From contig JBCBKP010000020.1 of assembly GCA_038521625.1 (NCBI GenBank), positions 1 to 62,835 of the forward strand: 62,835 nucleotides of DNA, written 5' to 3'. The DNA comes from JBCBKP01 sp038521625 (lineage in GTDB: Bacteria > Planctomycetota > Phycisphaerae > Phycisphaerales > UBA1924). Positions 1 to 8,037 of the stretch are shown here, piece after piece. Below the pieces are notes generated by a model, which saw nothing but the letters and a program-made list of their open reading frames with translations, searched no databases and had not been told where the DNA came from. Position numbers and translations under genes: made by a program. Position 1 is the stretch's first letter, and each line of letters starts with the position of its first letter.

Positions 1-1
1 C

Positions 2-271
2 AGGGGCGACCTCGACGAGGCCATGCGGCTCTTTGGCGAAGCCCTCGAGATCAACAAGCGGCTCGGCAGCCTCGAGGGGCAGGCCATCCAGCTCGGCAAC
101 ATGGGCCTCGTCGCCCAGACCAGGGGCGACCTCGACGAGGCTCGCCGACTCTGGGATGAAGCCCTCGGTCTGTTCACGAAGATCGGCGCAAAGCCACAAA
201 TCGAGCAGACAGAGCGTTTGCTCGCCTCGCTCGACAGCCCCTCGCCGCCGCAGGGCGGCGACAAGACCTAA
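2..271 (+). CDS. TPR repeat protein, C-terminal fragment (cut by window edge)
   Basis: The frame is open from base 2, so the gene starts outside the window; 89 residues are visible. They form about two helical repeats of the tetratricopeptide type, with the block RGDLDEA at the start of each and a 40-residue period, followed by a short Ser/Pro-rich tail. TPR proteins are protein-interaction scaffolds; nothing here shows the partner. The stop overlaps the stop of the convergent ferredoxin gene by two bases. Function of the whole protein is unknown. Confidence 0.75.
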   Translation, partial: RGDLDEAMRLFGEALEINKRLGSLEGQAIQLGNMGLVAQTRGDLDEARRLWDEALGLFTKIGAKPQIEQTERLLASLDSPSPPQGGDKT

Positions 272-690
272 TGCGGCACTTCCTTGACCGCGTTGCGGTT
301 CCACGCCGGCACACGCACCACGATCGGCCCGTCGCCCTCGGCCTCGATGTCGCACTGGCAGCTCAGGCGGCTATTCCGCTGCAGCCCCGGCGCCTCCTCG
401 ACGCGGTCGTCCTCCGCCTCGGTCGCCTCGGATAGCCGGTCCATCCCCTGCTCGACGTACACGTGGCACGTGCTGCACGCGCAGACGCCGCCGCACGCGT
501 GCTCGATGTTGATCCCGTTGTCCACCGCGACCTCGAGCAGGTGCTCGCCCTTGGCGGCCATCACGTCGTGCTCGGCCTTGGTCAGATCGTCGTGGTGGTG
601 ATCGTCGAGGACCTCCTCCGGGTTCTCGACGATGAACTTCACCTTGACCGTCTTCGGCCCGTGGTCGTGGTCGGAATGCTTCAGGTGCAT
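268..690 (-). CDS. [2Fe-2S] ferredoxin, adrenodoxin type
   Basis: A 140-residue electron carrier. The cluster motif CGGVCACSTC (C66, C72, C75) plus C111 in LSCQC matches the C-x5-C-x2-C...C pattern of Isc/adrenodoxin-type ferredoxins; C70 and C113 are extra cysteines. Isc ferredoxins are usually about 110 residues. The excess is an N-terminal part rich in His and Asp (HSDHDHG near residue 5, DDHHHDD near residue 30). The much longer upstream frame overlaps the divergent glycosyltransferase and is a shadow, so the ATG at 690 was chosen. Likely roles are Fe-S assembly or a redox enzyme partner; no partner is adjacent. Confidence 0.85.
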   Translation of the reverse strand: MHLKHSDHDHGPKTVKVKFIVENPEEVLDDHHHDDLTKAEHDVMAAKGEHLLEVAVDNGINIEHACGGVCACSTCHVYVEQGMDRLSEATEAEDDRVEEAPGLQRNSRLSCQCDIEAEGDGPIVVRVPAWNRNAVKEVPH

Positions 691-846
691 GCGATCGAAC
701 CCCTCGACGAAAGGTGCGCCAATTCCGGACAAGACGCACCTTCTTTGGAATCGTTCCAAGAAAACATAGCACACCACGCCCGGCGCGGGCGCGCCCGACG
801 CGGCTCCGCACACCATCGATCGCCGCCCGCCCCTACCCTGACCGCT

Positions 847-1788
847 ATGGACGGGGACGCCGGACAAATGGGGACGACACCCGGTCAATCCGACAACCAA
901 CCCGCCGCACTCGACCTCTCCGTCGTCGCGCCCGCCCACAACGAAGAGGGCAACGTCGCAGGCCTCGTCGCCGAGATCGAGGCCGCGCTGACCCCCACCG
1001 GGAAGACCTTCGAGTTCGTGATCGTTGACGACGGCTCGACCGACGGCACCTTCGACGAGGTCGCCAAGGCCGCCCGCGCCGACGCCAACGGAAACCCCAG
1101 GCCCTGGCTCCGCTGCGTCCGCATGAGCAACACGCCCCCTGGCAAGGGCAACGGCCAGAGCGCCGCCTTCCACGCCGGGTTCCGGGCGACCCGCGGCAGG
1201 CTCATCGCCGTTCTCGACGCCGACCTGCAGAACGACCCCGCCGACATCCCCGCGATGCTCGACCTGCTCGAGCGCGAGGGCGCCGACTTCGTCCAGGGCG
1301 ACCGCTCGGCCGCGAGACGCGCCGGCGACGCCTGGATCCGCCAGGTCGGCTCGATCGTCGGACGCAAGTTTCGCCTCTGGCTGCTGGGAGACTCGATCCG
1401 CGACACCGGCTGCTCGCTGCGTGTCATGAAGCGCGAGATCGCGCTGCGCCTGCCGCTCGAGTTCAAGGGCGTCCACCGGTTCATCCCGGTCAGCGCCCGC
1501 CACATGGGCTACACCGTGGTCGAGATGCCGGTCGCCCACCGGCACCGCCACGCGGGCGAGACCAAGTACGGCGCCGGAATCACCAAGCGGGCGCTGCCGG
1601 GCCTGATCGACCTCTTCGCGGTCCGCTGGATGCGCAGCCGCCGGCGCCCGGTGACCAGCACCGAGCGGCCGCTTCTCGCCGATTCGGCAGCCCAGCCGGA
1701 CGCGGCCGCCGAGCCGAAGCCCGACAGCCAGCCCGCCGCCCAGGAAAGCCATCCGCAGGAGTCGGCGCCGCAGGAGTCGACGCCGTGA
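847..1788 (+). CDS. Glycosyltransferase family 2, dolichyl-phosphate-mannose synthase type
   Basis: A 313-residue GT-A enzyme that would move a sugar from a nucleotide donor to a polyprenyl phosphate at the inner face of the membrane. It shows VVAPAHNEEGN near residue 20, the donor-binding VDDGSTDGT near 60, and the metal-binding region LDADLQNDP near 120. RHAGETKYG near 235 is typical of DPM/ArnC-like enzymes. No clear C-terminal membrane pair is present; instead there is a Ser/Pro/Glu-rich tail with a QES repeat. The ATG has no Shine-Dalgarno, but TACCCT lies 7 nt upstream (possible leaderless start). It overlaps the next gene by GTGA, so the two are coupled. Confidence 0.85.
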   Translation: MDGDAGQMGTTPGQSDNQPAALDLSVVAPAHNEEGNVAGLVAEIEAALTPTGKTFEFVIVDDGSTDGTFDEVAKAARADANGNPRPWLRCVRMSNTPPGKGNGQSAAFHAGFRATRGRLIAVLDADLQNDPADIPAMLDLLEREGADFVQGDRSAARRAGDAWIRQVGSIVGRKFRLWLLGDSIRDTGCSLRVMKREIALRLPLEFKGVHRFIPVSARHMGYTVVEMPVAHRHRHAGETKYGAGITKRALPGLIDLFAVRWMRSRRRPVTSTERPLLADSAAQPDAAAEPKPDSQPAAQESHPQESAPQESTP

Positions 1789-2450
1789 AGGCCGGCCCGG
1801 TCTTCGCCATGATCGGCCTGCTCGCCGCGGGCCTGTGGATGGTCCTCATGCCGACGCTCCAGCGCGGCGAGCGGATCGACCCGAATGCCCAGCGGTTCGA
1901 GATGCGGCTCGGATCCCAGCGCTTCGACGTCGAGCAGCGCCGGGGCGAGAACGGCTCGCTCGAGTACCACTTCGCGAACAACGACAGTCTCGAGGAGCTC
2001 GGCTGGATCGACCAGACCCGCTACCAGGCCATCGTCGAGGACCGCCTCGCCTCCTGGACCGAGCGCCCGGGCTGGGAGCGGACGCTGCTGGGCTTCTTCA
2101 ACATCACCAACTGGACAAACTTCGTCTGGGTCGCCGTCGGCCTCGGCGGCCAGGTCGCCTTCTTCGGCCGCATGCTGATCCAGTGGGTGGTCTCCGAGAA
2201 ATCCCGCAAGAGCCAGGTCCCCGAGCTGTTCTGGTGGCTGAGCTTCCTCGGCGGCGTCTGCCTGTTCACCTACTTCGTCTGGCGCGTCGACGTCGTCGGC
2301 GTCCTGGGCCAGTCCACCGGCGTGGTCATCTACGCGCGGAATCTGCGCCTCATCAAGAAGGAAAAGCGGCGCGAGAGGCGTCGCCAAGCCGAGAAGGCCG
2401 CAGAGGCCCCGCCCCCCGCCGCAGCCGCGGTCCCCGCCGAGGCCTCCTAA
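1785..2450 (+). CDS. Membrane protein with lipid-A-disaccharide synthase N-terminal (LAB_N) domain
   Basis: A 221-residue protein starting with GTG inside the stop of the glycosyltransferase gene. Residues 1-20 are a membrane anchor or signal, 25-90 are soluble, and about 105-185 form the LAB_N domain with three hydrophobic segments (GGQVAFFGRMLIQW, FFWWLSFLGG-like, VGVLGQSTGVVIYARN). The domain occurs at the N-terminus of some LpxB proteins and as a stand-alone membrane protein beside DPM-type glycosyltransferases. The pairing suggests that both act on a lipid-linked sugar. The tail is Lys/Arg then Ala/Pro-rich. Confidence 0.8.
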   Translation: MKAGPVFAMIGLLAAGLWMVLMPTLQRGERIDPNAQRFEMRLGSQRFDVEQRRGENGSLEYHFANNDSLEELGWIDQTRYQAIVEDRLASWTERPGWERTLLGFFNITNWTNFVWVAVGLGGQVAFFGRMLIQWVVSEKSRKSQVPELFWWLSFLGGVCLFTYFVWRVDVVGVLGQSTGVVIYARNLRLIKKEKRRERRRQAEKAAEAPPPAAAAVPAEAS

Positions 2451-2466
2451 CACCGGAGTCCCGCGC

Positions 2467-3090
2467 GTGATCACGCTCCTCGACGGCCAGCCGATCTCCC
2501 CCGCCCCGGACGGCCTCGCGGCGGCGCTCGACGCCGCCCGCGTCCGCGCCGAGTCGGCCGGGCGGATCATCATCGACGTCCGCAGCGACGGCGAGCCCAT
2601 CGACGGGCGGCTCCTCTCCGAGCCCCCAGCGGATAACGCAGGCATCGGCGAGCTGGCGATGGTCTCGGCCGACAAGGTCGCGTTCCTGACCACGACGATC
2701 CACGACGCCGGCGACGCCCTCGACGCCGCGGTCCAGAAGCAGCGCGAGGCGGCCGAGTTCGTCCAGCAGGGCGAGCTCGAGGCCGCGGGCGAGCCCCTGA
2801 GCGAGGCCCTGGCCACCTGGCAGGCGGTCCGCGACGTCGTTGTCCACGCCTCGGCCCTGGCGGGCGTGACGCCCGAGGAGATCGAGGTCCCGACCGAGCA
2901 GGGCGCTGTACAAGCCCAGGACATCATCGCCGAGCTCGTGGGCGCCCTCGAGGAGATCAAGCGGGCGCTCACCCAGCAGGACTGGTCGGCCCTCAGCGAC
3001 GCGATCGGCTACGACCTCGAGGACGTCGCCGAACGCTGGCGGGCGATGCTCAAGCAGCTTGCAGAGGTCAGCGCCGGCGCCGGGGCCTGA
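2467..3090 (+). CDS. Hypothetical protein, mostly helical
   Basis: A 207-residue protein starting with GTG 16 bases after the LAB_N gene, so probably in the same transcript. It begins with a short strand region (ITLLDGQPI) and continues as long acidic amphipathic helices with no signal peptide, membrane segment or catalytic motif visible. I do not recognise the family. The composition suggests a cytoplasmic, possibly oligomeric, protein. Confidence 0.6.
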   Translation: MITLLDGQPISPAPDGLAAALDAARVRAESAGRIIIDVRSDGEPIDGRLLSEPPADNAGIGELAMVSADKVAFLTTTIHDAGDALDAAVQKQREAAEFVQQGELEAAGEPLSEALATWQAVRDVVVHASALAGVTPEEIEVPTEQGAVQAQDIIAELVGALEEIKRALTQQDWSALSDAIGYDLEDVAERWRAMLKQLAEVSAGAGA

Positions 3091-3141
3091 TCGAGCGCCC
3101 ATCTCATGATCACACGAGCCCCGGTCCTCGTACCCTGTGGT

Positions 3142-3891
3142 GTGCGAACCGAACCCGCCGTGAACGCCATCGACGAGATGATGGAGCAGGCCTCGCTGGC
3201 CCTCGCGGCGACGCGGTACTTCGAGGCCACGGCCCTCGCGACGCGGGCCCTGGCCCGCGCCCGGTCCGCGATCGACCCCGAACGCATGGCCCGCATCTGC
3301 CTGCCGCTGCAGGAGGCACGCCGCCAGATCCGCCAGCTCGCCGTCGATGACGCCGCCGGGCGCGAGACGCCCGTGACCGTCATCGGAGCCCCCGAGGACG
3401 CCCCGCGCCCGCTCCGACCCGGCTGCTACCTGATCCAGCCGCCGATGATCGGCGCCGACGGGCGGGCGCTCCGCCAGGCCGCCGAGCGAACCAAGATCCC
3501 GGTCTTCGTTCTGACCCGCGAGCCGCTGACCAAGCTCGGCAAGTGGCCCATCGTCGGCGTCACCGCAGAGCACTCGGTCCGGACACGGATCGACCCGCCG
3601 GTCCCGCTCGAGCGCGTCAAGGGCCGCAGCACGCTCGACAACTTCGAGGGCAAGATCCCGCTGACCTGGTTCGAGGCCGCGGGCGAGGCGCTCGGCGACA
3701 GCGCGATCGAGTCCATCGACCCCGAGCACTCCCCCTGGTGGCAGATGGACGACCTGCTCGAGGCCCTCGAGGCCGTGCCGGAACACGAGAAGCTCCACCA
3801 GGCGCTCGCCGACACCTGCCGGCGCGCCGCACGCGCGCCACGCCCGACCGAGCGTCGCCCCTCACCGCTCGACGACCCGTTCATGTTCTGA
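3142..3891 (+). CDS. Hypothetical protein with a TPR-like N-terminus
   Basis: About 249 residues. The first 60 residues form a helix pair of TPR type, with ATRYFEATALATRAL and the conserved-looking block ARICLPLQEARRQ, followed by a mixed alpha/beta part (GCYLIQPP, PVFVLTREP, WPIVGV). An in-frame ATG at 3106 is possible. GTG 3142 was preferred because TACCCT sits 5 nt upstream, as at several leaderless-looking starts here. A third option is GTG 3160. I recall similar proteins in planctomycetes but know no function. It ends in DDPFMF. Confidence 0.6.
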   Translation: MRTEPAVNAIDEMMEQASLALAATRYFEATALATRALARARSAIDPERMARICLPLQEARRQIRQLAVDDAAGRETPVTVIGAPEDAPRPLRPGCYLIQPPMIGADGRALRQAAERTKIPVFVLTREPLTKLGKWPIVGVTAEHSVRTRIDPPVPLERVKGRSTLDNFEGKIPLTWFEAAGEALGDSAIESIDPEHSPWWQMDDLLEALEAVPEHEKLHQALADTCRRAARAPRPTERRPSPLDDPFMF

Positions 3892-4132
3892 TCGCTCGCG
3901 GCTCGTCCCGCGGATCCGGACGGCCGAGCCTTGTGGGACCGGCCCGGGATCGTGTAGCCTCTAAGCGGCAGAATCCCGCTGCCCAACTCTCGATGGCCCG
4001 CCGTCCCGGGCCGCGACAGAGAGCAAAGGGGAGCCCGACTCCCCCGGGGTGCCGTTGTCCGGCGTTCCATTCGAGCACCCCCTCGGCCGCGGACGGGCGG
4101 CGCCGGGAAGGTGCGCAGAGTGGATAGCACCG

Positions 4133-5449
4133 ATGACACGCAACCGAGATTTCAAAGCGACCGTCCGCGCACGCATGGCCAAGACCGGCGAGCGATACAC
4201 CACCGCAAGAGCCCAGATCCTCGGCGCCCGCGCGAACATCAGCGACGAGCGACCCACCGGAGAGCACCGCCTGACCATCGGCGGTGTCTGCAGCGACACC
4301 AACGCCCTGCGGCTCATCCTCGAAGCCGCCGGAGTCAGGGCCCCGCACACCGGGCAGCCATTCAGCGAGGCGATGCTCTTCGGCCTCTGCGGCGGCGTCG
4401 GGTTCCTCTACGCCGTCTTCGAGTACAAGGGCTTCCCGCCCCTGCTCTCGGTGCTGACGCGCTATGACACCGTGCCAGATACCTTCATCGCCGGAGGCCT
4501 CGAGCGCCTCGGGCTCCCCGCGACCACCTCGCAGACCGCGAGCGCCGCGAAGGCCCGCCAGGCTCTGGATGACGCGCTCGAATCCGGCCTGCCCGCGCTC
4601 TGCACGATCGATCGCGTGACACTCGCCGACGAGAACGCGTCGCGGACCGAGATGGCCGGCGGCGCGCCCGACGTCGTCGCCGTGCTCGCGCGCGAGGGCG
4701 ACGACCTGCTCATCGCCGACGGACCGGCCGAGCCCAGGCGGGTCGGCGCGGATCACTTCGCCAAAGCGCGGGCCGCGCACAAGAAATCCAAGCAGCGTCT
4801 GGTGTCGATCGCCGACGGAACCCCCGGACCGTCGGCCGATCAGCTCGCCGCGGCGGTACGCGATGCGGTGCGCAACACCGCCGATCGGTACACCAACGCG
4901 CCGTTCAAGGGCTTCGCCTCCAACATGGGCCTCGCCGGTCTCGAGAAGTGGCGACGCCTGGTCACCGACGAGCGCGACCCGAAGGGCTGGCCGAGCGTCT
5001 TCGCCGAGAGCGCTCACGCCTGCGACGCCTTCCGCCGGACGTTCCAGGGGATCGAGCACGAGTTCACGTCCCCCGCGGCCGGGCGGCCGATGCAGGCCGA
5101 GTTCCTCGCCGAAGCGGCCGAGCTGACCGGAAACGAGAAGCTCGCCGAAGCCAGCAGAGCGTTCGAGTCGGCCGGCCGCGCGTGGCGCGCGGTCTCCGAG
5201 TTCATCGCGACATGCGGCGTGCCCGTCGTCGAGACCGGCTGCGAGTCGTTCGACAAGTACAGAGAGCTGCTCGACGAGTCCCGCGGCTCGGGCACACCCG
5301 CCGCACCGTCGGCATCGGACACGGGAGAAGACGCGATCACGCCCGAGCGAGCGATCGAGCTCTTTGCCGCGCTCGCCGAAAGGCTCGACGAAGTCGTCAC
5401 GGCGGAGCACGCCGCGCACGGGTCGCTGCTCGCGGCCTCGGACGAGTAG
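4133..5449 (+). CDS. BtrH N-terminal-like / DUF4872-like protein
   Basis: About 438 residues. An N-terminal module of about 30 residues (DFKATVRARMAKTGERYT) precedes a papain-fold-like region with CSDTNALRLIL near residue 50 and SEAMLFGLCGGVGF near 80. That pattern fits the BtrH_N family (butirosin acyl-transfer protein H), with a Cys at the expected nucleophile position. The C-terminal half is helical and fits DUF4872, often fused to BtrH_N. BtrH moves an acyl group from a carrier protein to an aminoglycoside; no carrier protein or antibiotic genes are nearby, so the substrate here is unknown. A strong hairpin lies just after the stop. Confidence 0.6.
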   Translation: MTRNRDFKATVRARMAKTGERYTTARAQILGARANISDERPTGEHRLTIGGVCSDTNALRLILEAAGVRAPHTGQPFSEAMLFGLCGGVGFLYAVFEYKGFPPLLSVLTRYDTVPDTFIAGGLERLGLPATTSQTASAAKARQALDDALESGLPALCTIDRVTLADENASRTEMAGGAPDVVAVLAREGDDLLIADGPAEPRRVGADHFAKARAAHKKSKQRLVSIADGTPGPSADQLAAAVRDAVRNTADRYTNAPFKGFASNMGLAGLEKWRRLVTDERDPKGWPSVFAESAHACDAFRRTFQGIEHEFTSPAAGRPMQAEFLAEAAELTGNEKLAEASRAFESAGRAWRAVSEFIATCGVPVVETGCESFDKYRELLDESRGSGTPAAPSASDTGEDAITPERAIELFAALAERLDEVVTAEHAAHGSLLAASDE

Positions 5450-5477
5450 GAGGAACGATCAGCCCCTCATAGACCAC

Positions 5478-5513
5478 GACAGCACCCGCGGGGGCGGCTC
5501 CGCGGGCGCTGTC
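5478..5513. terminator. Bidirectional terminator-like hairpin
   Basis: Arms of 14 bases (5478-5491 and 5500-5513) pair with one A/C mismatch around an 8-base loop. It lies between the stops of two convergent genes (5449 and 5538). No long T run follows on either side. Confidence 0.55.
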
Positions 5514-5537
5514 GGCGGTCGGGAGCGTCCGGACGAT

Positions 5538-6050
5538 TCAGTTCGGGACGCGGCGGTACTCGTACCGCTCGTACTCCGCCTCGCGCGGGGCGCGGTACCG
5601 CGAGTTCGACTCGTACCGCTCGTACTCGTAGTACCGCTCGCCGTGGCTGCGGTGGTGGTCGCGCTCGTAGTACCCGTCGTGCTCGTGGTGCCGCCGGTGG
5701 CTGCCCTCGTAGCCGTCGCGGTAGCCGTAGCCCCGGTCGTAGCCCCGGTCGTAGCCGTGGTCCTGACGGCGCGCGTTCTTGTGGGCATTATTCTGGGCGT
5801 TGTCAACGAACGCGCCGGTCGCGCCGCCCGCGATCGCGCCGATCGCCGCGCCCGTCCCGGCGTTCCCGCTGAACGAGCCGATCGCGAGCCCCGCCAGGCT
5901 GCCGAGGCCCGCCCCGGCCAGCGTGCTCGAGCAGCCCGTCAGCGTGAGCAGCCCGGCCGCGCCCAGCGCGATCCGGGCACGCCGACCGAAGATCCTCCCA
6001 AGGGCGGGCCCGCTCGCCCGCGATGCCGTCGTGCCGCTGATGGATGCCAT
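5538..6050 (-). CDS. Glycine-zipper lipoprotein with Tyr/His/Arg-rich tail
   Basis: A 170-residue predicted lipoprotein. ATG 6050 is preceded by AAGGAG. An n-region of about 25 residues leads to a lipobox LLTLTGCSS near residue 40. Residues 45-85 are a glycine zipper (GSLAGLAIGSFSGNAGTG), a membrane-inserting element seen in outer-membrane proteins of the SlyB/OmpA-associated type. Residues 95-170 are hydrophilic and extremely rich in Tyr, His, Arg and Glu, with YDRGYDRGYGYRDG repeats. It is probably attached to the outer membrane; the tail could bind metal or cell-wall polymer, but that is a guess. Confidence 0.75.
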   Translation of the reverse strand: MASISGTTASRASGPALGRIFGRRARIALGAAGLLTLTGCSSTLAGAGLGSLAGLAIGSFSGNAGTGAAIGAIAGGATGAFVDNAQNNAHKNARRQDHGYDRGYDRGYGYRDGYEGSHRRHHEHDGYYERDHHRSHGERYYEYERYESNSRYRAPREAEYERYEYRRVPN

Positions 6051-6232
6051 GGACAGCTCCTTCCGATGCCGTGGGCCCCTGCCTGAAGAATCGCGGTGCG
6101 CCGCCCGTGATTCCGTCACGCATTCATTTGTGAATGCATGATACAGTTTGCACACGCTAACGCAATGCACCAAGGCGAATCTGCCGGATTCCGAGGAATC
6201 TTCGCCCTATCAAAGAGCGATCAAATACTCGA

Positions 6233-6940
6233 TCAATTCCAGCTCAGGCCCTTGGGCCATTCCTCGGGCCGCTGGAGCTGGGCCTTCTGGATCATCCGCC
6301 CGAGGCTCGAGAGCTCGTCCCGGACGATCGTCGCCCGCCGGTTCACGTCGCCCTCGGCGAGCAGCCGGTAGCGGACCGACTTCTCGGTCAGCGTCGCGAA
6401 CGCGACGAGTTCGAGCGCGGCCTCGGTCGGCACCTCATCGTTGCGGACGTACTCGACGACCTGCTCGGCAACAGAAAGCCGCGAGAGCGGATCCTCGGTC
6501 AGCGCATCGGCCAGCCACTCACGCACCCGCGCCGGCTCATCGCCAGCGACCACGCCCAGCCCGATCGGCTCGAGAATTGCCTGGCGGTACAGGCGGTCGG
6601 CGTCGGGCATGATCTCCTCGACGATCCTCGCCCGGCACACGCCCTGGAGCAGGATGTTGTAGCGGCCGTCGGGGAACTTCTCGTGCTGCACGACCTGGCC
6701 GACACAGACCGCCGGCAGGATCTCCGGGTTGCCGTGGTACTCGGTCTGCCACGATCGCCCCTTGAGCGTGGCGATCGCGATCTGCCCCGACCCGTCGAGG
6801 ACGCGATCGACCATCTGGCGGTACCGCGGCTCGAAGATGTGCAGAGGCAGGACCTGCTGCGGCAGAACGATCGTGCCGTCGAGCGGGAAGATCGGCAGCG
6901 GCCTGGAGAAGTTGACGCGGATGGAGACCTCGTCGCCCAC
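6233..6940 (-). CDS. LON substrate-binding domain protein (stand-alone)
   Basis: About 235 residues matching the N-terminal substrate-recognition domain of Lon protease: PLFPLDGTIV-like start (PIFPLDG), LPLHIFEPRYRQM near residue 35, VGQVVQHEKFPDGRYNI near 85, GVCRARI near 105, then a helical C-terminal part. The AAA and protease domains are absent; length and layout match stand-alone LON-domain proteins of unknown role. No ATG fits. GTG 6940 has TAGTGT 5 nt upstream (leaderless-type); GTG 6949 is the alternative. Confidence 0.8.
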   Translation of the reverse strand: MGDEVSIRVNFSRPLPIFPLDGTIVLPQQVLPLHIFEPRYRQMVDRVLDGSGQIAIATLKGRSWQTEYHGNPEILPAVCVGQVVQHEKFPDGRYNILLQGVCRARIVEEIMPDADRLYRQAILEPIGLGVVAGDEPARVREWLADALTEDPLSRLSVAEQVVEYVRNDEVPTEAALELVAFATLTEKSVRYRLLAEGDVNRRATIVRDELSSLGRMIQKAQLQRPEEWPKGLSWN

Positions 6941-6981
6941 GAAAGACACTACGTCCGACCGAGGCCCCGACGACGCGGCGT

Positions 6982-7992
6982 TCAACCAGAGATTGGGTCC
7001 GGTTTGGCTAGTGGATCCGGCCGGTAAATCTTGGCGCCGAGCGCCCAATTGCGTTCTGTGAAGTGCCCGTTCGCATTCGACGGCGGCCCCTTGCCCGTGC
7101 GGCCCGACGCGTCGAGCGCGATCACCGTCTTGGCGTCCAGCTGATCGATCAGCGCGACCAGGATCGCCTCGGGGGACATCGGGACCTTCGCGGCGCCGTG
7201 CTCGGGCAGCGAGTGGTGGCTCAGGATGATGTGCTCGAGGACGAGCGCCGCGCCCGAGGGGAGGCGAACCCCCCTCTCGCGTCGGAGCAGGTCGATCTTG
7301 TCGCGCAGCATGTGCGTGCCCTCGACGATGTGGCCGACGAGCTCGCCGAGATCGGTGTACGCGAAGCCGACGTCGTAGCGCAGCTCGCGGGTCTTGCCGA
7401 TGTCTTGCAGGAAGCAGCCCATGACCACCAGGTCGCGGTTGATGCCGGGGTAGAGCGGGCACAGGCGGTGCGCGGCTTCCATCAGCGAGACCGTGTGCTC
7501 GAGCAGGCCGTGCAGGTGGGCGTGGTGCAGCTGCTTGGCGGCGGGCGCGACGGTGAACTCGCGCATGAAGTGCTCGTCCTCGAGGAACAGCTCGCCGAGC
7601 GCGCGCACGCCGTCGTGCTCGAGCGAGGCGATGAGTTCCTCGACGCGCGCGAGCATCTCGTCCGGGTTGCGCGCCGAGACCGGCAGCAGGTCGGCGAGCT
7701 GCTCGGGCGATGGATCGATCGGGTCGATCTGGTGGACCACGATCTGCAGCTGCCCCTGGTAGTCCTGCGTCTCGCCCTCGATGTAGACGAAGCCGTCGGT
7801 CGGGAGACGCTCGAAGTGCGCCTCGTCCATCGACCACATCCGCGCGGGGACCTGGGCGCTCTTGTCGCTGAGCAGGCAGCGCAGGTACGGCTTGTCGTTC
7901 TTGGTCCGCCCGAGCTGGGCGTTGGCGATGGTGAAGGCCCCCTCGATGCGCTGCGAGGGCTTCATCTGATTGATGTACTGGCGCTGGCTCAT
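6982..7992 (-). CDS. YhaM-like 3'-5' exoribonuclease / HD-domain protein with altered HD motif
   Basis: A 336-residue protein with an OB-fold nucleic-acid-binding domain (about residues 15-110) followed by an HD phosphohydrolase domain (about 150-300), the layout of YhaM, a Mn-dependent 3'-5' exonuclease. Metal-site elements visible are HGLLEHTVSLM near 165, VGHIVEG near 215 and ILSHHSLPEHG near 250. The signature His-Asp is Gln-Asp (FLQDIGKTREL, Q196), which removes one usual metal ligand. ATG 7992 has no Shine-Dalgarno but has TACGCT 6 nt upstream. The C-terminus is short of known extra domains. Confidence 0.8.
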   Translation of the reverse strand: MSQRQYINQMKPSQRIEGAFTIANAQLGRTKNDKPYLRCLLSDKSAQVPARMWSMDEAHFERLPTDGFVYIEGETQDYQGQLQIVVHQIDPIDPSPEQLADLLPVSARNPDEMLARVEELIASLEHDGVRALGELFLEDEHFMREFTVAPAAKQLHHAHLHGLLEHTVSLMEAAHRLCPLYPGINRDLVVMGCFLQDIGKTRELRYDVGFAYTDLGELVGHIVEGTHMLRDKIDLLRRERGVRLPSGAALVLEHIILSHHSLPEHGAAKVPMSPEAILVALIDQLDAKTVIALDASGRTGKGPPSNANGHFTERNWALGAKIYRPDPLAKPDPISG

Positions 7993-8037
7993 CGGGAGAG
8001 CGTATCGCCCCCGCTCGCACCGGGGCGCATCCGCTGA

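Noticed and set aside
268..1752. Long leftward frame containing the ferredoxin
   Set aside because: Only the last 140 codons are ferredoxin-like; the rest mirrors the glycosyltransferase gene on the other strand.
3892..4132. Possible small RNA before the BtrH-like gene
   Set aside because: Several short GC-rich stems can be drawn but none matches SRP RNA, 6S RNA or a riboswitch consensus I know.
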